Assembly (NCBI GenBank): GCA_910576535.1
Contig: CAJTKK010000009.1
Coordinates: 62,001-126,000, forward strand
Reading direction: 5' to 3'
Origin: an uncultured Lachnospiraceae bacterium
GTDB lineage: Bacteria > Bacillota > Clostridia > Lachnospirales > Lachnospiraceae
Length of the DNA stretch: 64,000 nucleotides
The notes beneath the pieces are model-generated. The model was not told the DNA's origin. It ran no database searches and saw only the letters and a program-made list of their open reading frames with translations. A program made the translations under genes and the position numbers. This document shows, in pieces, positions 17,327 through 24,859 of the stretch. Each line of letters starts with the position of its first letter. Position 1 is the stretch's first letter.

Positions 17327-19462
17327 ATGGCAGCAAAACACGGTAACTTATCAATAAACAGCGATAATATTTTCCCCATTATTAAAAAATGGCTGTATTC
17401 CGACCATGATATTTTTATGAGGGAAATGATTTCCAACGGATGCGATGCGATTACAAAGCTGAAAAAGCTGGAAATGATGGGCGAATGTACTTTGCCGGAT
17501 GGTTATAAAGCCAAAATACAGGTTATTGTAAACCCGGAAGAAAAGACGCTGAAATTTATAGATAACGGTATCGGCATGACAGAGGATGAGGTTGAGGAGT
17601 ATATTAACCAGATTGCTTTTTCGGGGGCAACGGACTTTTTTGAAAAATATAAGGATAAAACAAATGAAGACCAGATTATCGGTCATTTTGGCTTAGGTTT
17701 TTATTCCGCATTTATGGTAGCGGACCAGGTGCATATTGATACCCTTTCTTATAAGGAAGGCGCAAAACCCGTACATTGGGAATGTGACGGCGGCACTGAG
17801 TTTGACATGGAGGAAGGCAGCAGAAGCGAAACTGGTACGGAGATTACGCTTTTTATCAATGAAGACTGCCTGGAATTCTGTAATGAATATAAGGCAAGGG
17901 AAGTGATTAAGAAATATTGTTCCTTTATGCCGACGGAAATCTATCTTTCCAAAGCAAATACCACAGAGACTCAGGTGATCAAAGAAGATGAAAAGCTGGA
18001 TACGGATACGGTAGTGGAGGAGATCGAAAAAGAGAAAGAGGAAGAGGAACAAAAACTGAAAATCGTAAAAAGGCCGGAACTTTTAAACGAGACGGCTCCT
18101 CTTTGGACAAAGCATCCGAACGAATGCACAAAAGAAGAATACCTGGAATTCTACCGTAAAGTATTCCAGGATTACAAGGAGCCGCTGTTCTGGATTCACC
18201 TGAATATGGATTATCCATTTAACTTGAAAGGGATTCTGTATTTCCCTAAAATCAATATGGAATACGAATCCATCGAGGGAACAATTAAACTGTACAATAA
18301 TCAGGTGTTTATCGCGGATAATATCAAAGAGGTTATCCCGGAATTCCTGCTTTTGTTAAAGGGCGTAATTGACTGCCCGGATCTGCCTTTGAATGTTTCC
18401 AGAAGCGCATTGCAGAACGACGGGTTTGTGAAGAAGATTTCTGATTATATTTCCAAAAAAGTAGCGGACAAATTGTCCGGCATGTGCAAGACGGAAAAAG
18501 AAGAATATGATAAATATTGGGACGACATCAGCCCGTTTATTAAATTCGGCTGCTTGAAGGACGATAAGTTCTGCGAGAAGATGACAGACTATATTCTGTT
18601 TAAGAACTTGGAAGGCAAGTATCTGACTTTGCCGGAATGCCTGGAAATCAATAAGACGGATGAGGAAGAAACCGTAAACGGGGAAAGCAAAGAGGAAGCG
18701 GCAGGAGGGGAAGAAGCCGCAGAAGAAAATAAAGCCGCGGCTGTAGATGAAAACGGAAATGAAGTGGAAGCGGAAGTTGTGAACGGGGACGGCAGCAGCG
18801 CCGCAGAAGATGAGGGGCTTTTAGAGGAAGAAGAATCCGAAGAGGAAAAGAAGGAAAAGGTTATTTATTATGTAACCGATGAACAGCAGCAGAGCCAGTA
18901 CATTAATATGTTTCAATCTGCGAAGATGGATGCGGTGATCCTGACCCATAATATTGACCAGCCTTTTATCTCCCAGTTAGAGGCGAAGAATGAGGGGATC
19001 AAATTCCAGCGTATTGACGCGGATCTGACGGATTCCTTTAAAGCCAAAACTTCTAAAAAGGCAGCAAAGGAAATGGAGGAACAGGCAGAAGAGATCGCTA
19101 AGATCATGAAAAAGGCTTTGAAAAAAGAAAATTTGTCCGTGAAAGTGGAAAAACTGAAAAACAAGAAGATTTCTTCCATGATTACGGTTTCAGAGGAAAG
19201 CAGGCGTATGCAGGATATGATGAAGATGTACGCCATGAATGGGATGGATATGGGCTTTGGGCAGGAAGGGGAGACTCTTGTACTGAATGCAAGTCATCCT
19301 CTGGTGCAGTATGTGCTGGATAACAAAGAAGGCGATCATGTAAAAATGATCTGCGAACAGCTATATGACTTGGCTCTGCTCCAGAATGCGCCCCTGAAAC
19401 CGGAAGCAATGACGAAGTTTATTGCAAGGAGCAATGAGATTATGATGCTGCTCACAAAATAA
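17327..19462 (+). CDS. htpG: Molecular chaperone HtpG (Hsp90)
   Basis: A 711-residue Hsp90. The N-terminal GHKL ATPase shows ISNGCDAITKLKKL, FIDNGIGMTEDEV and GHFGLGFYSAFMVA. A charged linker at ~220-245 leads to the middle domain with PLFWIHLNMDYPFNLKGILYFP and PLNVSRSALQND. The C-terminal dimerisation domain follows. It is nearly 90 residues longer than typical bacterial HtpG. Most of the excess is an acidic, low-complexity insert at about 445-510 (runs of EE, AAEE, EEEESEEE). Expression is probably under HrcA through CIRCE. Unlike in Bacillus subtilis, where htpG is HrcA-independent, the operator here is directly upstream. Confidence 0.95.
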   Translation: MAAKHGNLSINSDNIFPIIKKWLYSDHDIFMREMISNGCDAITKLKKLEMMGECTLPDGYKAKIQVIVNPEEKTLKFIDNGIGMTEDEVEEYINQIAFSGATDFFEKYKDKTNEDQIIGHFGLGFYSAFMVADQVHIDTLSYKEGAKPVHWECDGGTEFDMEEGSRSETGTEITLFINEDCLEFCNEYKAREVIKKYCSFMPTEIYLSKANTTETQVIKEDEKLDTDTVVEEIEKEKEEEEQKLKIVKRPELLNETAPLWTKHPNECTKEEYLEFYRKVFQDYKEPLFWIHLNMDYPFNLKGILYFPKINMEYESIEGTIKLYNNQVFIADNIKEVIPEFLLLLKGVIDCPDLPLNVSRSALQNDGFVKKISDYISKKVADKLSGMCKTEKEEYDKYWDDISPFIKFGCLKDDKFCEKMTDYILFKNLEGKYLTLPECLEINKTDEEETVNGESKEEAAGGEEAAEENKAAAVDENGNEVEAEVVNGDGSSAAEDEGLLEEEESEEEKKEKVIYYVTDEQQQSQYINMFQSAKMDAVILTHNIDQPFISQLEAKNEGIKFQRIDADLTDSFKAKTSKKAAKEMEEQAEEIAKIMKKALKKENLSVKVEKLKNKKISSMITVSEESRRMQDMMKMYAMNGMDMGFGQEGETLVLNASHPLVQYVLDNKEGDHVKMICEQLYDLALLQNAPLKPEAMTKFIARSNEIMMLLTK

Positions 19463-19512
19463 AACAAGGATGCAAAACAGGTAAAACCGGGGAAGATTTT
19501 CACGTATAAGAT

Positions 19513-19552
19513 AACCTCTGCATATAATGTGGTAAACAAATATGCAGAGGTT
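19513..19552 (+). promoter_or_regulatory. Hairpin that could hide the ribosome site of the SleC-like gene
   Basis: A perfect 13-bp inverted repeat, AACCTCTGCATAT (19513-19525) and ATATGCAGAGGTT (19540-19552), with a 14-base loop. The 3' arm contains the only Shine-Dalgarno candidate (GAGG 19547-19550) for ATG 19558. In RNA the stem would block initiation; as DNA it could be an operator. Confidence 0.45.
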
Positions 19553-19557
19553 TCATT

Positions 19558-20256
19558 ATGCCTGTAAATATAATACATGCGGCACAAAATGCCGGGCCGG
19601 ATACCGGGAGGCTAAAAATCAGCGTAACTTCTTCTGTCGGGCTTCTTCCGGTTACGGACGCAACGGTGAAAATTTCTTATAAAGGAATGCCGGATTCCAC
19701 AATAGAAACATTGAACACTGATATCTCGGGGCAGACTGAGGAAATCGCATTGCCTTCCCCGCCGCTGGAGTACAGCTTAGAGCCTGGTTCGTCGCAGCCT
19801 TATTCGGAATACAATATCGAAGTCAATGCGCCTGGGTATGAGCCGGTGATGGTATCCGGGACGGAAATCCTGCCGGATGCTTTGGCGCTGCAGCCAATTA
19901 CCATGAACCCCATAGAGGTGGAACAGGAGGAAGAGGAGACAATTGTAATCCCGGATCATACGTTATATGGAGAGTACCCGCCGAAAATCCCGGAGGATGA
20001 AATTAAGCCCATGGATGAGACAGGGGAAATTGTACTTAGCAGGGTAGTCATCCCGGAATATGTGGTTGTCCATGACGGCACGCCTTCCGATTCATCAGCC
20101 CCCAATTTTTATGTAAAATACAAGGATTATATTAAAAATGTAGCTTCTTCTGAAATTTATGCGACATGGCCGGAAAATTCCATTTATGCCAATATTCTTG
20201 CCATCATGTCAGTGACGTTAAACAGGGTATATACGGAGTGGTACCGGAATCTCTGA
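19558..20256 (+). pseudogene. SleC-like spore cortex-lytic enzyme, N-terminal part (split gene)
   Basis: 231 residues that begin with a beta-rich prodomain-like region (LKISVTSSVGLLPVTDATVKI, IALPSPPLEYSLEPG). It then enters the SpoIID-like lytic transglycosylase domain (VVHDGTPSDSS, NVASSEIYATWPE, TLNRVYTEWYRN). The frame then breaks into CTC TGA at 20251-20256. The missing continuation, YRNQGYNFTITSS, lies 1,379 bases downstream. Joining the two parts at the 12-bp repeat GGTACCGGAATC restores one uninterrupted frame of 421 residues, close to the length of clostridial SleC. SleC degrades spore cortex peptidoglycan on germination. The SleC assignment rests on my memory of the family; the split is read directly. 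Confidence 0.7.
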
Positions 20257-20341
20257 AAGGACGGATAACGGGACAAAAAAGGCGGCAGCCGGGCATTAGA
20301 CCTGCAGGGCTGCAAAAAAATCTTAAGAAGTATAGATTATA

Positions 20342-20370
20342 TTGCTTTTGCCAAATAAATACGGTATGAT
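20342..20370 (+). promoter_or_regulatory. Promoter inside the cassette
   Basis: TTGCTT at 20342-20347, a 17-base spacer and TATGAT at 20365-20370, about 58 bases before ATG 20428. The cassette gene can therefore be expressed independently of the interrupted gene. Confidence 0.6.
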
Positions 20371-20427
20371 GGATTTACAAAATAGGTAATTTGTTGGCTT
20401 TTTTTGATATTTTATGGAGGCTTTGGC

Positions 20428-21543
20428 ATGAGAAGACATACGCATAGGAAACGGTATATATTGGCCTGTTTTGCAGCAGTTACCGTTATGCTGGCTGGAA
20501 ACGGGGCAAAGGCGCAGGCGGCAGAGATCTTGGCAACTGTTCATGGGACGGTTCAGACAGGAACGAATACAGGATTGCTGAAGCTTGTTACAAAAGAAGG
20601 GAATATGGAAATTAAGATAGATGCCGGGACAGATACCAGTGCGTGTAAAATACTTCTTCCGGATCAAAAGGTGAGCGTATCGGTATCCTGTGGCACGGAC
20701 GGCTATCTTCATGCGGTAAAAATCTCCGGGGAATCCCAGGAATCCGCAGTTACGCTGGATGTTTCCACAAATGTTACCGTGACGGGGACAATCGGGGAGA
20801 AAACAAAAGGAAACCTTTTATATTTTAATACGCCTCAGGGCGAGATGCAGATTAAACTGGATACAACGACCAACATGAACGGATGCTCTCTCCTGATTGC
20901 GGACAAGACATATAACATTACCTGCATGAGGGGGTCGGATGCCTATTTTCATGCAGTAAGTATTTCCGACGCAGCAGAGGGGGCAGTGAATGGAGCAGGG
21001 GGGATGGCCGGCGCGGCAAATACGGCAGGAGGAACGAATCAGGCAGGGGCAACGCAGCTTACGCCTGGGGCAACGCAGCAGACAAATGTTGCTACAATAT
21101 CGGTAACCGGAACGGTGGCCGACAGCACCAAAGAGAATCTTTTGTATCTGTCCACGAATGGCGGTGAAATGCAGATTGTAATTGATGCCGGCACGGATGC
21201 CAGGAACGGCATGGTGCTGACCCCGGGAAGAAAATTGACAGTAGCCTGTTACCGGGGGACGGATGCGTATATGCATGCAGCCAGCATTGCAGGGGTGAAA
21301 GACAGTGCAGCAACTGTGGAATTGGACACTTCTTCCCCGGCGACGGTAACTGGGACGGTAGGGGAGAAGTCAACGGAAAGCCTGCTGTATCTGTCCACAA
21401 GCGGCGGTGAAATGCAGCTTAAGCTGGATGCAGTAAGAAGCGTGAATAACTGTAAAGTCTTTGTAAAAGGCAAGAAACTTACCGTTGCTTACGTATGGGG
21501 GAAAGATCTGTATTTACATGCGCTGGATATTACGGCTTATTGA
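20428..21543 (+). CDS. Secreted protein with four ~65-70-residue repeats (cassette gene)
   Basis: 371 residues. A basic start and hydrophobic segment end near AKAQAAE, a signal peptidase I site around residue 31. Four related repeats follow, each with the pattern VTGTV...LLYLST..GEMQIKLDA...L.PG.KLTV...GTDAYLHA..I. A threonine/alanine/glutamine-rich spacer (residues ~190-225) separates repeats 2 and 3. No lipobox, sortase motif or membrane anchor was seen, so it is probably released or bound to the wall. I do not recognise the family; the repeats resemble small beta barrels. Start ATG 20428 has GGAGG seven bases upstream. It is the only gene of the inserted cassette. Confidence 0.8.
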   Translation: MRRHTHRKRYILACFAAVTVMLAGNGAKAQAAEILATVHGTVQTGTNTGLLKLVTKEGNMEIKIDAGTDTSACKILLPDQKVSVSVSCGTDGYLHAVKISGESQESAVTLDVSTNVTVTGTIGEKTKGNLLYFNTPQGEMQIKLDTTTNMNGCSLLIADKTYNITCMRGSDAYFHAVSISDAAEGAVNGAGGMAGAANTAGGTNQAGATQLTPGATQQTNVATISVTGTVADSTKENLLYLSTNGGEMQIVIDAGTDARNGMVLTPGRKLTVACYRGTDAYMHAASIAGVKDSAATVELDTSSPATVTGTVGEKSTESLLYLSTSGGEMQLKLDAVRSVNNCKVFVKGKKLTVAYVWGKDLYLHALDITAY

Positions 21544-21618
21544 CCAGGGCCATCATCTGCAAAAGATTCCATGGTATTAGGCATCAGGCCGGTTGGCGCT
21601 TGCATGGGAAGATTCCGC

Positions 21619-22202
21619 GGTACCGGAATCAAGGATACAATTTTACGATTACATCATCCACGGCTTATGACCAGAAATGGATAAGAGGGAGAAATATTTA
21701 TAAAAATATAGATTATCTGGTAGACACGATTTTTGCGAATTATTTGTCGCGCCCTGGCGTCCGTCAGCCTATTTTTACTTCTTACTGCGATGGGAACCGC
21801 GTAAAATGCAGCGGTTTAAGTCAATGGGGTTCAAAGTATTTAGGGGATGAAGGGTATTCGGCAATAGAAATAATCCGCTATTATTTTGGGAATGATATGT
21901 ATATTAACTCAGCGGAAAGTATTGCAGGGGTTCCTTCCTCATGGCCTGGCTATAACTTGACGATTGGCTCCAGCGGGGAAAAAGTGCGGCAAATACAGCA
22001 GCAGCTAAACCGTATTGCCCAAAATTATCCGGCTATTCCGGTTATTACAGCGGACGGGATCTATGGGAGCCGGACAGCGGATGCGGTAAGGACATTTCAG
22101 AGAATTTTTAACATACCCCAGTCCGGCGTAGTGGATTATCCTACATGGTACCAGATTTCCAACATATACGTGGGCGTCAGCAGGATCGCAGAGCCGGTAT
22201 AA
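21619..22202 (+). pseudogene. SleC-like spore cortex-lytic enzyme, C-terminal part (split gene)
   Basis: This half carries the rest of the SpoIID-like domain (NQGYNFTITSSTAYDQKW, SRPGVRQPIFTSYCDG, SQWGSKYLGDEGYSAIEIIRYYFG). A peptidoglycan-binding type-1 domain follows (IGSSGEKVRQIQQQLNRIA, ITADGIYGSRTADAVRTFQ), then the family end YPTWYQISNIYVGVSRIAE. It has no start or ribosome site of its own. The frame runs back into the cassette only by chance. Functional only if the cassette is excised or the parts are joined at the 12-bp repeat. Confidence 0.7.
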
Positions 22203-22236
22203 TGCGGTATCTTTAAGAAAGGGTTGAGAGGCAAAG

Positions 22237-22518
22237 ATGAATACGATGCGGAAAACAAGAAAAAAGAAGAGAATGGGATGGCAAAAAAAGATGGGGAAGC
22301 CTCTTGTAAATATGCTGAAAGAAAAACAGAAAACAATGAAGCTCAAAGAGAAAATGAACCGGAAAACGATGAAAGCAAAAGAAAGAATCCATAGAAAAGC
22401 AATGAAGGGGCGTAAAAAGAAAGTGGAGAAGAATGTAGACCGGTTATTGACTGGAGGATGCTTCCTGGTATGCCTGACGGCAGCCCTGATAGAAGCGAAG
22501 GGGAATAAAAAGAAGTAA
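22237..22518 (+). CDS. Small lysine-rich protein with one hydrophobic segment
   Basis: 93 residues. The first ~65 are extremely rich in Lys, Arg and Met (MRKTRKKKRMGW, KTMKLKEKMNRK), and a short hydrophobic stretch (LLTGGCFLVCLTAALI) precedes a basic tail. Shine-Dalgarno GAGAGG lies 6 bases before ATG 22237, and the gene follows the SleC-like remnant by 34 bases in the same direction. I do not recognise it. It could be a DNA-binding spore protein, a small membrane protein or a spurious frame in AAG/AAA-rich DNA. Confidence 0.4.
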   Translation: MNTMRKTRKKKRMGWQKKMGKPLVNMLKEKQKTMKLKEKMNRKTMKAKERIHRKAMKGRKKKVEKNVDRLLTGGCFLVCLTAALIEAKGNKKK

Positions 22519-22538
22519 TGAGAGGCGGAAAGAAAAAG

Positions 22539-22568
22539 GCTGTGCAAACCGGGTACCGGTTGCACAGC
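22539..22568 (-). terminator. Terminator of the GntR/ABC operon
   Basis: Stem GCTGTGCAAACCGG / CCGGTTGCACAGC (one bulged A) around GTA. Reading the minus strand, the stem is followed by CCTTTTTCTTT. Confidence 0.75.
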
Positions 22569-22637
22569 TTATGTTATCTTATAGAACCAGGGCGGCAAAA
22601 GATCCGGCCGGCAATCTATCCGGCAGGCGGGCTGGTT

Positions 22638-23483
22638 TTAGTCCAAGTTCAGCCGGTTTTTCAGCATATGTTCTGTCAGGAAATATAAGCCGCCTCCAAA
22701 GATCAGGGTAAAAAAGATGGAGGAGAGCATGGATGGCAACAGGAAGTCGCCAAGGCTGCTGTAAAAACCTGCGCTGATGTAGACGGAGAACAGGCCGCTG
22801 GAAAAACTGGGCGCAGGAATGTTCTGTATAAATGAAGTAATAATTTCAAAGACCACATACTCCCCAATATACCAGAGAATGGCGCCTGCCACTTTATGAC
22901 GGGAGAAGAGCTGGCCGAGGGCAACCGCGGTATACATTTTTAGTATGGAAAACGCGGTGGACAAAAACAGTTGGATCAGGCCGAGCAAAAGAAATATCAG
23001 GAGACTCATGCCGGTTTCCTCCTTAAAGATTCTTAAGAACGAGGGGAATTCCCGCAGGACTTCATAAATAATATCTAAATCCTGGCTGGAAAGGATGGCT
23101 GTGTATACAAGGGAGAATACGCTGATCAATACGGCAGCGCTGGTAATCAGGGACCATATCATCCCCACGGATAGTTTGGATAAAATAATCTGCCGTGCCG
23201 TTACGGGCAATGTGTTGGTAAGGTATCCTTCGTCCGTATATACATTTTTATAATAACGGATGGCAATGCAGGCTGTAACAGCGATGGAGCCTGCCGCAAT
23301 GGCAAGGATATAGAAAAATATCGACAGCCCAAGCATAATATCCATTCCGGCAATATCTAAAGACCAGAACGGGGATGCCAAAGAAATAATTCCAATAACA
23401 GTCATAATGGCAAGAAAAAGATTAATGGCTGTCGGGACTTTCCAGAAGTATTTCCATTCGTATTTGAATAATTTTTTTAACAT
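22638..23483 (-). CDS. ABC transporter permease
   Basis: A 281-residue membrane protein with about six transmembrane helices (hydrophobic clusters near residues 15-45, 55-75, 110-130, 160-185, 200-215 and 250-270). It has no signature beyond the ABC-2-type permease layout. Its start overlaps the stop of the ATPase gene (23477-23483), so the two are translationally coupled. With a YtrA-type regulator at the head of the operon it resembles the Firmicute transporters that respond to cell-envelope stress. The substrate is unknown. Confidence 0.8.
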   Translation of the reverse strand: MLKKLFKYEWKYFWKVPTAINLFLAIMTVIGIISLASPFWSLDIAGMDIMLGLSIFFYILAIAAGSIAVTACIAIRYYKNVYTDEGYLTNTLPVTARQIILSKLSVGMIWSLITSAAVLISVFSLVYTAILSSQDLDIIYEVLREFPSFLRIFKEETGMSLLIFLLLGLIQLFLSTAFSILKMYTAVALGQLFSRHKVAGAILWYIGEYVVFEIITSFIQNIPAPSFSSGLFSVYISAGFYSSLGDFLLPSMLSSIFFTLIFGGGLYFLTEHMLKNRLNLD

Positions 23484-24178
23484 GCGAATACCCTCCTAAA
23501 ATAAGCGTCTACGGACTGGCCGTATTCTTCCCTGATGGTATCTACCGGCAGATGGGTCAGAACTTGCCCGTCACGGATAAAAATAACTTCATCCAGTACA
23601 TTTTCGATATCCGAGATTAAGTGGGTGGAAAGAAGAATGCTGGCATTTTCGCTGTAATTGCTTATAATTGTTTTTAAAATGTAATCCCTGGCTGCCGGGT
23701 CAACGCCTGCGATGGGTTCATCCAGGATAAAAAGGTCGGCGTGCCTGCTCATAACAAGAATGAGCTGTACCTTTTCTTTCGTTCCTTTGGACAGGGTTTT
23801 AAGCTGCGCGGTAAATGGGATATTCAAAGCGTTTAACATGGAAAAGGCCCTGTCCCTGTTAAAGTCTTCGTAGAAATCCTGAAAGAAGTCTACAAGGCCG
23901 CATACCTTCATATTGCTTTGGAGATATGTCCTCTCTGGCAGATAAGCGATTCTTGCCTTTGTTTCCGGCCCGGGTGCGCAGCCATTGACCAATATGCTGC
24001 CGGCGGTAGGCGTCAGAAGGCCGTTGATCATTTTAATTAATGTAGTTTTGCCGCTGCCGTTTGGGCCAAGCAGCCCGATAATCCGGCCGCGGGGAATCAT
24101 AAGATTTAAATTATTTACTGCTAAGGTATTGCCGTATACTTTGGTCAGCCCTTTTATTTCTGCTAATGCGTCCATCAT
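23477..24178 (-). CDS. ABC transporter ATP-binding protein
   Basis: 233 residues with Walker A GLLGPNGSGKTTLIK (about residue 34), a Q-loop in IAYLPERTYLQ, signature LSKGTKEKVQLIL, Walker B LFILDEPIAGVDPAARDYI and switch STHLISDIE. The signature LSKGTKEK is the variant common in ABC-2 transporters linked to YtrA-type regulators. It energises the permease encoded next. Start ATG 24178 has GGAGGG upstream; a second ATG follows directly. Confidence 0.92.
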   Translation of the reverse strand: MMDALAEIKGLTKVYGNTLAVNNLNLMIPRGRIIGLLGPNGSGKTTLIKMINGLLTPTAGSILVNGCAPGPETKARIAYLPERTYLQSNMKVCGLVDFFQDFYEDFNRDRAFSMLNALNIPFTAQLKTLSKGTKEKVQLILVMSRHADLFILDEPIAGVDPAARDYILKTIISNYSENASILLSTHLISDIENVLDEVIFIRDGQVLTHLPVDTIREEYGQSVDAYFRRVFAC

Positions 24179-24233
24179 TCAGTTCCCTCCGTTTCTGTTT
24201 ATGAAAACACATTCATATATGAAAAATGAATTG

Positions 24234-24608
24234 TTATGATGTATATTCTTTTTCAGCCATTTCTTTCACAAGAGATAAAATTTCATCGGCTGAATAACCT
24301 AATTCCTTCATGGTACGGAAAAAATTTTTAATATATTCATTGGCCAGGCTTGTCTGTGTTTTTTGAATCAATTCTGTGTCCTCCGTTACGATGCGCCCGC
24401 TGGTTCTTTGGGTGATGATCAAAGCGTTACGTTCCAGTTCGGCAAGAGCTTTCTGCATTGTATTTGGATTGACGCTTGCTTCTGCGGCTAATTCCCTGAC
24501 GCTCGGAAGCCTGTCCCCGGCTTTATATTTGCCCGAAATAATTTGTATCTGTATGATTTCTACAAGCTGAGAATAAATGGGCTTATCCGCATTTAAAATC
24601 CATGCCAT
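24234..24608 (-). CDS. GntR-family regulator, YtrA subfamily
   Basis: A 124-residue protein consisting of a winged-helix DNA-binding domain (IYSQLVEIIQIQIISGKYKAGDRLPSVRELA at ~10-40, VNPNTMQKALAELERNALI as recognition helix). A short C-terminal tail replaces the larger ligand domain. That small size marks the YtrA group, which usually represses its own operon with an ABC transporter. The two inverted repeats in its promoter fit autoregulation. It precedes the ATPase by about 55 bases. Confidence 0.9.
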   Translation of the reverse strand: MAWILNADKPIYSQLVEIIQIQIISGKYKAGDRLPSVRELAAEASVNPNTMQKALAELERNALIITQRTSGRIVTEDTELIQKTQTSLANEYIKNFFRTMKELGYSADEILSLVKEMAEKEYTS

Positions 24609-24626
24609 ATGATCCTTCCTTTCTGT

Positions 24627-24661
24627 CAGTATTTTGTACTACTGTATTATTTGATTAATAC
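24627..24661 (-). promoter_or_regulatory. Probable operator of the GntR regulator
   Basis: Two adjoining inverted repeats: CAGTA-N8-TACTG (24627-24644) and GTATTA-N6-TAATAC (24644-24661). They sit immediately downstream of the -10 box, over the expected transcription start, a usual place for YtrA-type operators. Confidence 0.5.
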
Positions 24662-24688
24662 AATATAACATGTGGAGATATTTGTCAA
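24660..24688 (-). promoter_or_regulatory. Promoter of the GntR/ABC operon
   Basis: On the minus strand, consensus TTGACA (24683-24688). The -10 is TATTGT at 17 bases (24660-24665) or TATATT at 15 bases (24662-24667). Confidence 0.6.
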
Positions 24689-24815
24689 GGGGGAATTGGG
24701 GGTTTTTTGCGAAAGGGATGGATAGAGGGGATTGTTTTTATAGGGGAATATTTTATCTATAAGAAAGAATAGGGAAAGAAGTAGGGAAAAAGCAGACGTA
24801 ATGAAAAGAAAAAGA

Positions 24816-24850
24816 AATTTCAGGGTTTACGGGGTGCAAACCCTGAAATT
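24816..24850 (-). terminator. Terminator of the YfhO-like gene
   Basis: Perfect 13-bp stem AATTTCAGGGTTT / AAACCCTGAAATT with a 9-base loop, followed on the minus strand by TCTTTTTCTTTT, ten bases after the stop. Confidence 0.9.
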
Positions 24851-24859
24851 CTTTATTCC

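Larger units (their letters stand above)
20240..21630 (+). mobile_element. 1,379-bp cassette inserted in the SleC-like gene, flanked by 12-bp direct repeats
   Basis: GGTACCGGAATC occurs at 20240-20251 and again at 21619-21630. Removing one repeat plus the DNA between them rejoins TAC CGG AAT CAA in frame. The inserted DNA carries one gene with its own promoter and signal peptide, but no transposase, recombinase or clear terminal inverted repeats. Near the right end AGATTCC-NN-GGTA occurs twice (21564-21576 and 21610-21622), like accessory recombinase sites. This looks like a small element moved in trans or a microhomology insertion. Confidence 0.75.

Noticed and set aside
21495..21618. Extra N-terminal part of the downstream SleC-like fragment starting at ATG 21495
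   Set aside because: It lies in the other frame of the cassette gene end and has no ribosome site or family-like sequence; the real homology begins at the 12-bp repeat.
22005..22565. Minus-strand frame of 186 codons
   Set aside because: Phe/Ser-rich complement of the SleC-like end and the lysine-rich gene; it also runs through a terminator.
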